A DNA stretch of 64,000 nt, from the NCBI GenBank assembly GCA_039796795.1, contig JBDKJA010000001.1, forward strand, positions 1 to 64,000. Reading direction: 5' to 3'. The translations under genes and the position numbers were made by a program. The notes beneath the pieces were generated by a model, which saw only the letters and a program-made list of their open reading frames with translations, was not told where the DNA came from and made no database searches. Source of the stretch: UBA964 sp039796795. Its GTDB lineage: Bacteria > Pseudomonadota > Gammaproteobacteria > Steroidobacterales > Steroidobacteraceae. Shown piece after piece: positions 48,625-55,610 of this stretch (the stretch's first letter is position 1; the number at the start of each line of letters is the position of its first letter).

Positions 48625-49542
48625 ATGGGAGCAGTAATACACGCGCACGACGTTCGCAAGCGCTATGGTCGTTCGACTTTGGCGCTCGACGGTCTCAATT
48701 TTGATGTGGCCGCCGGCCGTATCGTCGGATTGATGGGGCCAAATGGTGCCGGCAAAACCACTGCGCTAAAGGCCATCCTAGGGTTGACTCCCTTCGAAGG
48801 CGAGTTGCAGGTGCTCGGACGCGACCCGCGCACCGAGCGTGATTCTTTGATGAAGGATGTCTGCTTCATCGCCGACGTTGCGGTCCTGCCAAAATGGTTG
48901 CGTGTCGATCATGCGCTCGACTATGTCGCAGGGGTTCACCCGAAATTCGATCGGCAACGAGCCGATGACGTGCTATCGCGCACCGACATCAAGCGCAAGA
49001 GCAAGGTGGGCGAGCTATCCAAAGGTATGATCACGCAGCTTCATCTGGCACTGATCATGGCTATCGATGCGAAGTTACTCGTGCTCGATGAGCCGACGCT
49101 CGGTCTTGATCTGCTTTATCGACGAAGTTTCTACGAAGCCTTGCTCAACGATTATTTCGATCATGAACGCACCATTCTGGTGACGACCCACCAGGTCGAA
49201 GAAGTCGAGAATCTACTGACCGACGTACTCTTCATCAGTCACGGCAAGATCGTGCTCGATTCAACGGTCGATGCGTTGCCCAGTCGATTTTCGCAGCTCG
49301 TGACCTCGTCCGATCATGTGGCGGCCGCTCGCGCTCTACGACCTGTCTATGAGCGCGAGGTATTTGGTCGTCATGCTTTCGTTTTCGATATCAGCAAGGG
49401 TGGGGCGCCGACGACGGACGAACTTGCCGCTTGGGGCGATGTTAGAACACCGTCGATTTCCGATCTGTTTGTTGCGTTGATGAATGGTGGTAACTCGACG
49501 GGCGTGAATTCGGCTGGCGTTAGCGCGGGGGGTGCCCGATGA
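48625..49542 (+). CDS. ABC transporter ATP-binding protein (ABC-2 type exporter)
   Basis: A 305-residue ATPase. Walker A is GPNGAGKTT near residue 41-49; the signature loop is GELSKGMITQLHLAL, unusual (LSKGM instead of LSGGQ) but common in this subfamily; Walker B is LLVLDEPTLGLD, and H-loop TTHQVEEVENLL. The C-terminal extension (from about 215) is not conserved. It is the third cistron after the GntR gene, with 10 bases between, and overlaps the permease start by 4 bases. The unusual signature and YtrA neighbour place it with the YtrB-type efflux/envelope-stress ATPases. Confidence 0.9.
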   Translation: MGAVIHAHDVRKRYGRSTLALDGLNFDVAAGRIVGLMGPNGAGKTTALKAILGLTPFEGELQVLGRDPRTERDSLMKDVCFIADVAVLPKWLRVDHALDYVAGVHPKFDRQRADDVLSRTDIKRKSKVGELSKGMITQLHLALIMAIDAKLLVLDEPTLGLDLLYRRSFYEALLNDYFDHERTILVTTHQVEEVENLLTDVLFISHGKIVLDSTVDALPSRFSQLVTSSDHVAAARALRPVYEREVFGRHAFVFDISKGGAPTTDELAAWGDVRTPSISDLFVALMNGGNSTGVNSAGVSAGGAR

Positions 49543-50462
49543 ACCTCAAGGTTATGAAAACCTTGCTTTGGCGCGAGACTTGGGAACATCGCGGCCTGAT
49601 CTGGGCTCCTTTGATCACCGCTGCAGTCATCGTGCTGACGGCGTTACTGAGCGCCAACTTCACTGGTAGTGTCAAAATTGATCTTGATGGCAACGAACAA
49701 GAATTGTTTGCCGCGTTATCGACAGACTTCTCTCATCAGCGACAATTGTTTGCCGTATGGCTCGGCGCACTCGTCATTCCACAAATGCTCGTGGCGATGA
49801 TTGTGCTGGCGTTCTACATGCTCGACAGTCTCTACAACGAGCGGAAAGATCGCAGCATTTTGTTTTGGAAGTCGATGCCGGTATCCGATGCGGAAACGGT
49901 CGGCTCGAAGCTCGCTACGGCTTTGTTGCTCGTGCCGTTGTGGGTGTGGATCGTCTCGATGATCACGAGCCTCGTGGTGTTCGCCATTGTGAGCCTGAAA
50001 TTGGGTGGCACACCGCTTGCGCCCCTGACCACGTTCCATCCTGATGCGTGGTTTGTTTTGCAGTTGACCATGCTGCAAAACGTCTTAGTAGCAGCACTGT
50101 GGTATGCCCCGATCGCAGTCTATTTGCTCTTGATGTCTGTCTATGCCAAGCGCAGCCCGTTTCTTTGGGCTGTGTTACCGCCTGTGCTCTTGGTCATTTT
50201 CGAAGAGATCGCTTTCAACACGAGCATGATCGCGGGTTTTATCTCGAACCGCCTGTTCGGGTTTTTCCGTGAGCTTGATCTGAATATCTCCGCGGGCGAC
50301 GGAACGACCTCTGCCTCTGTGATGCAACAGATCGCTCGGAACTATGAACAGCTCGGCACACTCGACATGCTCGCGACGACCGACCTATGGTTTGGCGTGG
50401 TCGCGGCTGTGATCGGCTTCTTCATCGTCGTACGACTGCGTCGCTGGCGGGATGACGCCTGA
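49539..50462 (+). CDS. ABC-2 type transporter permease
   Basis: A 307-residue integral membrane protein with about six hydrophobic helices: WAPLITAAVIVLTALL, VAMIVLAFYMLDSLYNERKD, TALLLVPLWVWIVSMITSLV, VLVAALWYAPIAVYLLLMSV, FLWAVLPPVLLVIFEEIAF and LWFGVVAAVIGFFIVV. A periplasmic domain lies between the first two. It overlaps the ATPase stop by ATGA, so the two form a homodimer-type exporter unit. Substrate is unknown. It is the last gene of the operon; purT, convergent, ends 9 bases away. Confidence 0.88.
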   Translation: MNLKVMKTLLWRETWEHRGLIWAPLITAAVIVLTALLSANFTGSVKIDLDGNEQELFAALSTDFSHQRQLFAVWLGALVIPQMLVAMIVLAFYMLDSLYNERKDRSILFWKSMPVSDAETVGSKLATALLLVPLWVWIVSMITSLVVFAIVSLKLGGTPLAPLTTFHPDAWFVLQLTMLQNVLVAALWYAPIAVYLLLMSVYAKRSPFLWAVLPPVLLVIFEEIAFNTSMIAGFISNRLFGFFRELDLNISAGDGTTSASVMQQIARNYEQLGTLDMLATTDLWFGVVAAVIGFFIVVRLRRWRDDA

Positions 50463-50471
50463 TCGGGAGCT

Positions 50472-51671
50472 CTAATCGACGGCCTGCGCTCCCGCGGTGA
50501 CGATGGCCGCCACATCACGGCTGCGTCGGCGAGCTTCGTCGAGAGTGTCGCCACGCGCCAAGGCCACCCCCATCCGTCTTTGACCGCGTACCTCGGGCTT
50601 GCCGAACAAACGTAACGTGGTGTCTGGCTCGGTCAGCGCCGCCTGAAGATTTGAAAATTGCAAATTCGCGGTATCCGCTTCGATCAGGATGGCGGTTGAA
50701 GCGGAGGGGCCGAGTGCGCGGATATGGGGTATCGGTAAACCGAGGATCGCTCTAAGGTGCAAGGCGAACTCGGATAAATCTTGAGAGATCAGGGTGACGA
50801 GCCCCGTATCGTGCGGTCGAGGTGATACTTCACTGAACCACACCTCGTCGCCCTTCACGAAGAGCTCGACTCCGAAAAGCCCCCGCCCACCGAGTGCATC
50901 GGTGATCCGCAGCGCAATGTCACGACTACGCGCCAGCGCCGCGGCGCTCATGGGGTGGGGCTGCCATGACTCTCGGTAATCACCACTGATCTGCAAGTGA
51001 CCGATCGGGTCGCAAAAGGCAGTTCCGTTCGCATGCCTTACCGTGAGTAGGGTGATTTCATAGTCGAACTCGACGAAACCTTCGACGATTACTCGACCCG
51101 CACCTGCTCGGCCACCTTCTTGGGCGTAGCGCCATGCCTCCTGGGCGTCGGCCTTCTCTTTGATCACGCTTTGCCCCTTACCCGAACTCGACATGACAGG
51201 TTTCACGACACAGGGTGTACCAATGTCGTCGAGTGCTTCGAGATACTCCTCAAGGGTAGAGGCGAATCGATAGCGCGAGGTCGGCAATCCCAATTGTTCG
51301 GCGGCAAGACGTCGGATGCCCTCTCGATCCATGGTGAGCTTGGCAGCTTTCGCTGTCGGGACGATGTGAAAACCCTCGGCTTCGAGTCGGAGGAGCTCAT
51401 CGGTTGCAATGGCTTCGATCTCTGGGACGATGAAATCCGGACGTTCGCGTAAAACGATATCGCGCAAAGCCTCTGCATCGAGCATGCGAATGACATGGGA
51501 TCGGTGTGCAACCTGCATGGCAGGCGCGTTCGCGTATCGATCGACGGCGATGACCTCAATACCGAGACGTTGCGCTTCGATGGCGACCTCTTTGCCAAGT
51601 TCACCCGAGCCGAGCAGCATCAAGCGCGTGGCGCCGCGCGAACCTGGAGTGCCGATGGTGGTAGACATCAT
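50472..51671 (-). CDS. purT: formate-dependent phosphoribosylglycinamide formyltransferase PurT
   Basis: A 399-residue ATP-grasp enzyme of purine synthesis, making formyl-GAR from GAR, formate and ATP. The Rossmann-like N domain has LMLLGSGELGKEVAIEAQRL and VDRYANAPAMQVAHRSHVI; the ATP-grasp domain has CVVKPVMSSSGKGQSVI and the conserved EVSPRPHDTGLVTLISQDLS. Length and these blocks match PurT rather than PurK. It starts with two Met (either may be used). It is convergent with the ABC-2 permease and divergent from the CDGSH gene, 51 bases away, and stands alone. Confidence 0.95.
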   Translation of the reverse strand: MMSTTIGTPGSRGATRLMLLGSGELGKEVAIEAQRLGIEVIAVDRYANAPAMQVAHRSHVIRMLDAEALRDIVLRERPDFIVPEIEAIATDELLRLEAEGFHIVPTAKAAKLTMDREGIRRLAAEQLGLPTSRYRFASTLEEYLEALDDIGTPCVVKPVMSSSGKGQSVIKEKADAQEAWRYAQEGGRAGAGRVIVEGFVEFDYEITLLTVRHANGTAFCDPIGHLQISGDYRESWQPHPMSAAALARSRDIALRITDALGGRGLFGVELFVKGDEVWFSEVSPRPHDTGLVTLISQDLSEFALHLRAILGLPIPHIRALGPSASTAILIEADTANLQFSNLQAALTEPDTTLRLFGKPEVRGQRRMGVALARGDTLDEARRRSRDVAAIVTAGAQAVD

Positions 51672-51722
51672 GTTCCTCGCGTTAGACTCGGACTGAGTTT
51701 AACCTTGTAAAGCAGGTCTGCC

Positions 51723-51965
51723 ATGTCTGATCCCGTTGTCGCGAGTCGCACGCCCGTCGCAGTAGATGTAGAGGCAGGCAAGACGTACTGGTGGTGCAGT
51801 TGTGGCAAGTCGGCCAAGCAGCCATTTTGTGATGGGTCTCATAAAGGGACCGATTTCACTCCGGTGAAATACGAGGCGACAGCTTCCACCAAAGTTTGGT
51901 TTTGCGGCTGCAAGCATACGGCCAACGCCCCTCTATGCGACGGGGCGCACAAGAAACTGCCCTGA
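51723..51965 (+). CDS. tandem CDGSH-type iron-sulfur protein
   Basis: An 80-residue protein with two CDGSH motifs, each holding a 3Cys-1His [2Fe-2S] cluster: first Cys25, Cys27, Cys36 and His40 (CSCGKSAKQPFCDGSH), second Cys61, Cys63, Cys72 and His76 (CGCKHTANAPLCDGAH). Both sets of ligands are complete. These small soluble proteins transfer or sense iron-sulfur clusters and redox state; no transmembrane anchor is present. The ATG is in a gap of 51 bases with purT on the other strand. Its stop overlaps the STAS-MlaE start by 1 base (TGATG), so it is the first gene of the lipid-transport operon. Confidence 0.93.
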   Translation: MSDPVVASRTPVAVDVEAGKTYWWCSCGKSAKQPFCDGSHKGTDFTPVKYEATASTKVWFCGCKHTANAPLCDGAHKKLP

Positions 51966-53074
51966 TGGCGTATCGAGCCGAGCGTCACAACGAGACGCTT
52001 CGGTTGTCGCTATTCGGCGACTGGACCATTCAACGTGTCGGCGAAATCGAGCGCTCACTGAAGGCGCTGGCACTCGATGGCGTCATCGTTGTTCATCTCG
52101 ATTTATCAGCTATTGAATCGCTCGATCTATCGGGTGCTTGGCTGATCCATGATCTGCGGGTGCGGCTCGCAGTCGACCGCGCCGTCGAGTTGGCATCGCC
52201 CGACCCGCCGATGTTACGGCTGGTCGCCCAAACGCTCGGCAGGAGTGGATTGGCAGAGCCGTCAGTCGGAAGCGGTTCTCGCTCGATGGTCGAAAATCTG
52301 GGTCGTCACGCTTGGGGTCGGGTTGCGGGCTGGCTTGAAGGTCTGGCGTTTCTCGGCGCCACGGTGCTCCGATTTCTGAGTGCCTTGAAGGATCCGCGGG
52401 TTTGGCGCCCGATTTCGATTGCGCGACATGTGTACGACACGGGGCTTACCGCCATACCGATCGTGGCGCTGATTGCATTTTTGATCGCCGTCATCATCGC
52501 CTATATGGGCGCGCAGCAGTTGCAGCAGTTCGGCGCGGATATTTTTGTTGTCGACTTGGTAACGGTGGGCGTTCTGCGCGAACTTGGCGTGTTGTTGACT
52601 GCCATTATCGTCGCTGGACGCTCGGGGAGCGCGTTCGCTGCCGAGATCGGAGCTATGAAGCTCAATCAAGAGATCGATGCACTGAAAGCGACCGGAGTCG
52701 AACCCATCGAAGTTCTCGTATTGCCACGTTGGATTGGTCTTGTTATTGCGCTCCCGTTACTCACCGTCATTGCCGATGCGGTGGGGGTAGCAGGTGGCGC
52801 TTTGTTGTGTCATTTGCTGCTCGACATGCCGCTTGTTCAATATTTCCAAAGAGTCGACGAGTCGATTGCGGCGTGGACCTTCTGGGTCGGCATCATCAAA
52901 GCGCCGGTATTTGCCGTTCTCATCGCGGCGGCAGGCACCTATCGCGGCATGCAAGTTCGCGGATCCTCGCGGGAGCTGGGTCGCTTGACGACGGTTGCGG
53001 TAGTTCAGGCAATCTTTATGGTGATCCTCGCTGACGCGCTGTTCGCCGTTCTCTTCATGGAGATCGGCATATGA
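51965..53074 (+). CDS. STAS-MlaE fusion, lipid ABC transporter permease
   Basis: A 369-residue protein. Residues 1 to ~95 form a STAS domain (LRLSLFGDWTIQRVGEIERS, then IVVHLDLSAIESLDLSGAWL) like MlaB, fused to a MlaE permease from ~115 (WRPISIARHVYDTGLTAIPI; GAQQLQQFGADIFVVDLVTV; GRSGSAFAAEIGAMKLNQEI; LPRWIGLVIALPLLTVIADA). In E. coli MlaB and MlaE are separate. The ATG at 51965 overlaps the CDGSH stop. The system likely moves phospholipids between inner and outer membranes. Next is the ATPase, whose start overlaps this stop (ATGA). Confidence 0.9.
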   Translation: MAYRAERHNETLRLSLFGDWTIQRVGEIERSLKALALDGVIVVHLDLSAIESLDLSGAWLIHDLRVRLAVDRAVELASPDPPMLRLVAQTLGRSGLAEPSVGSGSRSMVENLGRHAWGRVAGWLEGLAFLGATVLRFLSALKDPRVWRPISIARHVYDTGLTAIPIVALIAFLIAVIIAYMGAQQLQQFGADIFVVDLVTVGVLRELGVLLTAIIVAGRSGSAFAAEIGAMKLNQEIDALKATGVEPIEVLVLPRWIGLVIALPLLTVIADAVGVAGGALLCHLLLDMPLVQYFQRVDESIAAWTFWVGIIKAPVFAVLIAAAGTYRGMQVRGSSRELGRLTTVAVVQAIFMVILADALFAVLFMEIGI

Positions 53075-53841
53075 GCGCCGATTCGGTGATTGTGGTGAGT
53101 GATATCGTCAATCGCTTCGACTCTCAGACCGTACACGATGGTCTTTGCATGCAAGTGGAGCGCGGCGAAATTTTCGGTATCGTCGGGGGATCCGGATCAG
53201 GCAAAAGCGTCTTGCTCAACACGATTCTGGGTCTGCGGCGTCCGCAACGAGGGCGAGTGGAGCTCTCGGGCGTCGATATCACCACGCTCGCGGACTCACA
53301 GTTACGCGGGCTTAAGATGACGTACGGTGTGACGTTTCAAGCGGGCGCGCTCTTCAGTTCGCTAACCGTTCTGCAGAACGTACAACTACCGATGCTGGAG
53401 CACCTTGATCTCTCGGATCGTGCGCTCGAGGAATTGGCGTTACTCAAGGTCTTACTGGTGGGATTGCCGGCTGAAGCAGCCTACAAATATCCCTCTCAGC
53501 TCTCGGGGGGCATGATTAAGCGCGCGGCATTGGCTCGCGCACTCGCGCTTGATCCAAAGCTCTTATTTCTCGATGAGCCTACCTCGGGGCTAGACCCGAT
53601 CAGTGCGGCTGCTTTCGACGAGTTATTGGTGGGCCTACAGAGGGAGCTAGGTTTGACTGTGGTCATGATCACTCACGATCTGGACACCATATTTCGAACC
53701 TGTAATCGTGTCGGCGTCATCGTTGATCGAAAGATGATCTCAGGCACACTCGAGGAAATCGTCAATAACCCGCATCCTTGGATCCGGGAGTACTTCCACG
53801 GCGCCAGAGCCAGTCGTTTCGGAGCATCTCGTGGAGCGTGA
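53071..53841 (+). CDS. mlaF: MlaF-like lipid transport ATPase
   Basis: A 256-residue ATPase powering the MlaE-type permease. Walker A GGSGSGKSV at about 37-45, Q-loop VTFQAGALFSSLTVLQN, signature LSGGMIKRAALARALAL, Walker B LLFLDEPTSGLDP and H-loop MITHDLDT. The aspects FQAGALFSSLTV and LSGGM are typical of MlaF. It overlaps STAS-MlaE by ATGA and MlaD by 11 bases, forming one coupled operon. Confidence 0.93.
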   Translation: MSADSVIVVSDIVNRFDSQTVHDGLCMQVERGEIFGIVGGSGSGKSVLLNTILGLRRPQRGRVELSGVDITTLADSQLRGLKMTYGVTFQAGALFSSLTVLQNVQLPMLEHLDLSDRALEELALLKVLLVGLPAEAAYKYPSQLSGGMIKRAALARALALDPKLLFLDEPTSGLDPISAAAFDELLVGLQRELGLTVVMITHDLDTIFRTCNRVGVIVDRKMISGTLEEIVNNPHPWIREYFHGARASRFGASRGA

Positions 53842-54766
53842 AGCAAACTACACCGCCGTCGGCGCATTCGTGCTGTTGGTCATAGGCATGGCGATCGCAT
53901 TCGTCTATTGGTATTCCGATGGGCGTAGCGCGCGCTCTTATGAGCGCTATGAGGTTTACTTCGAAGGCTCGGTCAGTGGGCTGAATGTAGGCAGCACGGT
54001 TCGCTATCTGGGTGTCGATATCGGGCGTGTCATTGATTTGAATATTGATCGTCGCTCGGCAGCTCGCGTACAGGTGATCGTCGATATCGACTCAGCTGCG
54101 CCGATTTCTGACAAAACGGTAGCGGAGTTGTCGCTGCTGGGTGTGACGGGTTTGCTGTACATCGATCTTCTCGGTAATGCAGGGACCAAGAAGTTAGCGC
54201 CGGCCGTGGCGAGTGAGTCTTATCCAGTCATTCGTTCGGTTAGATCCGGTTTCGACGTGTTTCTCTCCGGTGTGCCTGAGGTCATGGGTCGTGCTTCGGA
54301 GGTGGCGCAGCGAGCGAGTCGTTTGTTGTCAGACGACAATCTGGATGCACTTTCGAGCACGATCGTGAATCTCGAGAAAGCGAGTCGGTTACTCCCCTCG
54401 ACGGTGAGCGAGGCGCAGGCCTTGGCGCGAGAGTTACGTTCAATGTCACGCGATTTGACAGCCGTTGCAGGTTCTTTGCGACAGATGACGGAGCAAAGTG
54501 CGCCGCTGGTGTCGCAGAGCGTTGGTAAGCTATCCCAAGCTTCCGATAATCTGCTCTCCGCCAGTACCAAAATAGACACTTTGTTGTCAGAGAGTGCGGG
54601 CGGAATAACTCAGTTCGCGCAGCAAGGGCTTCCGGAGTTCGAGAGTCTGTTGCGTGAGACACGTGCAACCGCCGAGGAAGTGAAAGAACTGTCTCGCGAA
54701 TTACGAGAAGAGCCTTCGAGTCTCTTGTACGAGAAGAAACCGCGCGGAATCGAGGTGCCACGATGA
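53831..54766 (+). CDS. mlaD: MlaD-like MCE-domain lipid-binding protein
   Basis: A 311-residue protein anchored by a helix (VGAFVLLVIGMAIAFVYW, residues 10-28) with one MCE domain (YEVYFEGSVSGLNVGSTVRY, then GVDIGRVIDL and AELSLLGVTGLLYIDL), and a long helical C-terminal tail (from ~130) rich in Ser, Ala and Leu, longer than E. coli MlaD (183 residues). GTG at 53831 gives the usual start EREANYTAVGAFVLL and overlaps the ATPase gene by 11 bases. MlaD forms a hexameric lipid channel; a PqiB/LetB-like tunnel with several MCE domains is excluded because only one is seen. The long tail may bridge the periplasm as coiled coil. Confidence 0.88.
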   Translation: MEREANYTAVGAFVLLVIGMAIAFVYWYSDGRSARSYERYEVYFEGSVSGLNVGSTVRYLGVDIGRVIDLNIDRRSAARVQVIVDIDSAAPISDKTVAELSLLGVTGLLYIDLLGNAGTKKLAPAVASESYPVIRSVRSGFDVFLSGVPEVMGRASEVAQRASRLLSDDNLDALSSTIVNLEKASRLLPSTVSEAQALARELRSMSRDLTAVAGSLRQMTEQSAPLVSQSVGKLSQASDNLLSASTKIDTLLSESAGGITQFAQQGLPEFESLLRETRATAEEVKELSRELREEPSSLLYEKKPRGIEVPR

Positions 54767-55386
54767 AGGCTGCCGCTATTTCTTTGTTGTGTCTGCTTAC
54801 CGGATGCGCTTCGACATTCGATAGCGAACGCCCCTTGGCAGACGAATACTCGCTCAAGACGACGATCGATCGGGCCGAGTTGGCGACCACGACACCCTTG
54901 AGCGCACCGATCCAACTGATGCGCATCGAGGCAGCGCCAGGCTATGACACGCGATCGATTTTGGTGACGCAGCCCGATGGCCGATTGGACGTTCTGGCCA
55001 ATGCGCGTTGGGTCGGTTCGATTCCGAGTCTGCTTGAGGTCGCTGTAGTAGATCAGTTGCGTGCGGCTGGCTTCGATGCCCACGCCGATTCGGCTGCGCT
55101 TGCGGCGCCCTATACTTTGCGAATGATCGTCAGACGTTTCGATGCCGAATACACGACGGCTGGCGATTCTGATCAAGCGGCTCAGCCGACGATTCGTGTC
55201 GATCTCGATGTGAGTCTGATCCGCCGACGTGACCGGCTTCCGATGGGTACCTGGCGGGTCTCGGGCGCCGCGTTGGCGGCGGAAAACCGGCGGGTGGCTA
55301 TTGTCTCGGCCTTCGGTTCGGCCACCCGTCTCGCCCTCGAAGGGCTATCGGGCGAGTTATCAGCGGTCACGGCCCTGAAACAATAA
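54763..55386 (+). CDS. PqiC/ABC-transport auxiliary lipoprotein
   Basis: A 207-residue outer-membrane lipoprotein of the PqiC (DUF330, ABC-type transport auxiliary) family. The signal peptide ends in lipobox LTGC with Cys15. The core has LMRIEAAPGYDTRSILVTQP, RWVGSIPSLLEVAVVDQLRA and the terminal strands VDLDVSLIRRRDRLPMGTW. In E. coli PqiC couples PqiB to the outer membrane; the same job is inferred for the MlaD-like protein here, and MlaC-type periplasmic shuttle is missing. It overlaps the mlaD stop by ATGA and is the last gene; the 224-base gap that follows holds a separate promoter and terminator. Confidence 0.85.
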   Translation: MKAAAISLLCLLTGCASTFDSERPLADEYSLKTTIDRAELATTTPLSAPIQLMRIEAAPGYDTRSILVTQPDGRLDVLANARWVGSIPSLLEVAVVDQLRAAGFDAHADSAALAAPYTLRMIVRRFDAEYTTAGDSDQAAQPTIRVDLDVSLIRRRDRLPMGTWRVSGAALAAENRRVAIVSAFGSATRLALEGLSGELSAVTALKQ

Positions 55387-55457
55387 CCCCTTAATATTTC
55401 TCAGGTTTTCGGCGTCGTCCCGTCCCTTCCCCGAGGCTTGTTCAGCTTTGTCCAATA

Positions 55458-55503
55458 TTTGTACGGGACAAATACTTGACATGCCTCGAGGCGCCGCTAA
55501 ACT
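55458..55503 (+). promoter_or_regulatory. sigma-70 promoter with upstream palindrome in a gene-free gap
   Basis: TTGACA (55476-55481) and TAAACT (55498-55503) are 16 bases apart, a near-consensus promoter reading rightward toward the terminator at 55545. Upstream a 15-base palindrome TTTGTACGGGACAAA (55458-55472, TTTGT/ACAAA arms) with an extra TTTGTCC at 55447-55453 may bind a regulator. No reading frame of worth follows, so the product is probably RNA. Confidence 0.65.
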
Positions 55504-55507
55504 TTCG

Positions 55508-55576
55508 CTCGTCAACCGTCCCTTCTGACGAGTGACCCCCGTTTGGGCGGATCGCAAGATCCGCCCTTTTCTTTTT
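55508..55576 (+). ncRNA. candidate small RNA ending in a Rho-independent terminator
   Basis: From the predicted start near 55508-55511 to 55576 lies an RNA of about 67 bases. Its 5' stem CTCGTCA/TGACGAG (55508-55514 with 55526-55532) holds an 11-base pyrimidine-rich loop ACCGTCCCTTC. A short C-rich single strand follows (GTGACCCCCGTTT), then the terminator. This is the shape of a trans-acting C-rich sRNA, whose loop could pair with G-rich ribosome sites. Not matched to any known family. Confidence 0.5.
55545..55576 (+). terminator. Rho-independent terminator
   Basis: A perfect nine-pair stem GGGCGGATC/GATCCGCCC with GCAA loop (55545-55566) is followed by TTTTCTTTTT. It lies about 158 bases after the PqiC-like stop and 34 bases before the convergent ABC-F stop, so it ends either the lipid-transport operon or the candidate small RNA. 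A second, T-less GC hairpin (55594-55608) lies on the ABC-F side. Confidence 0.92.
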
Positions 55577-55610
55577 CGGGGTCTTCCGCGGCCGCCCCGC
55601 AGCGGGGCGA

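Noticed and set aside
48078..48659. A 193-codon minus-strand frame covering the GntR gene
   Set aside because: The plus strand encodes a clear GntR winged helix; the antisense frame has no family features.
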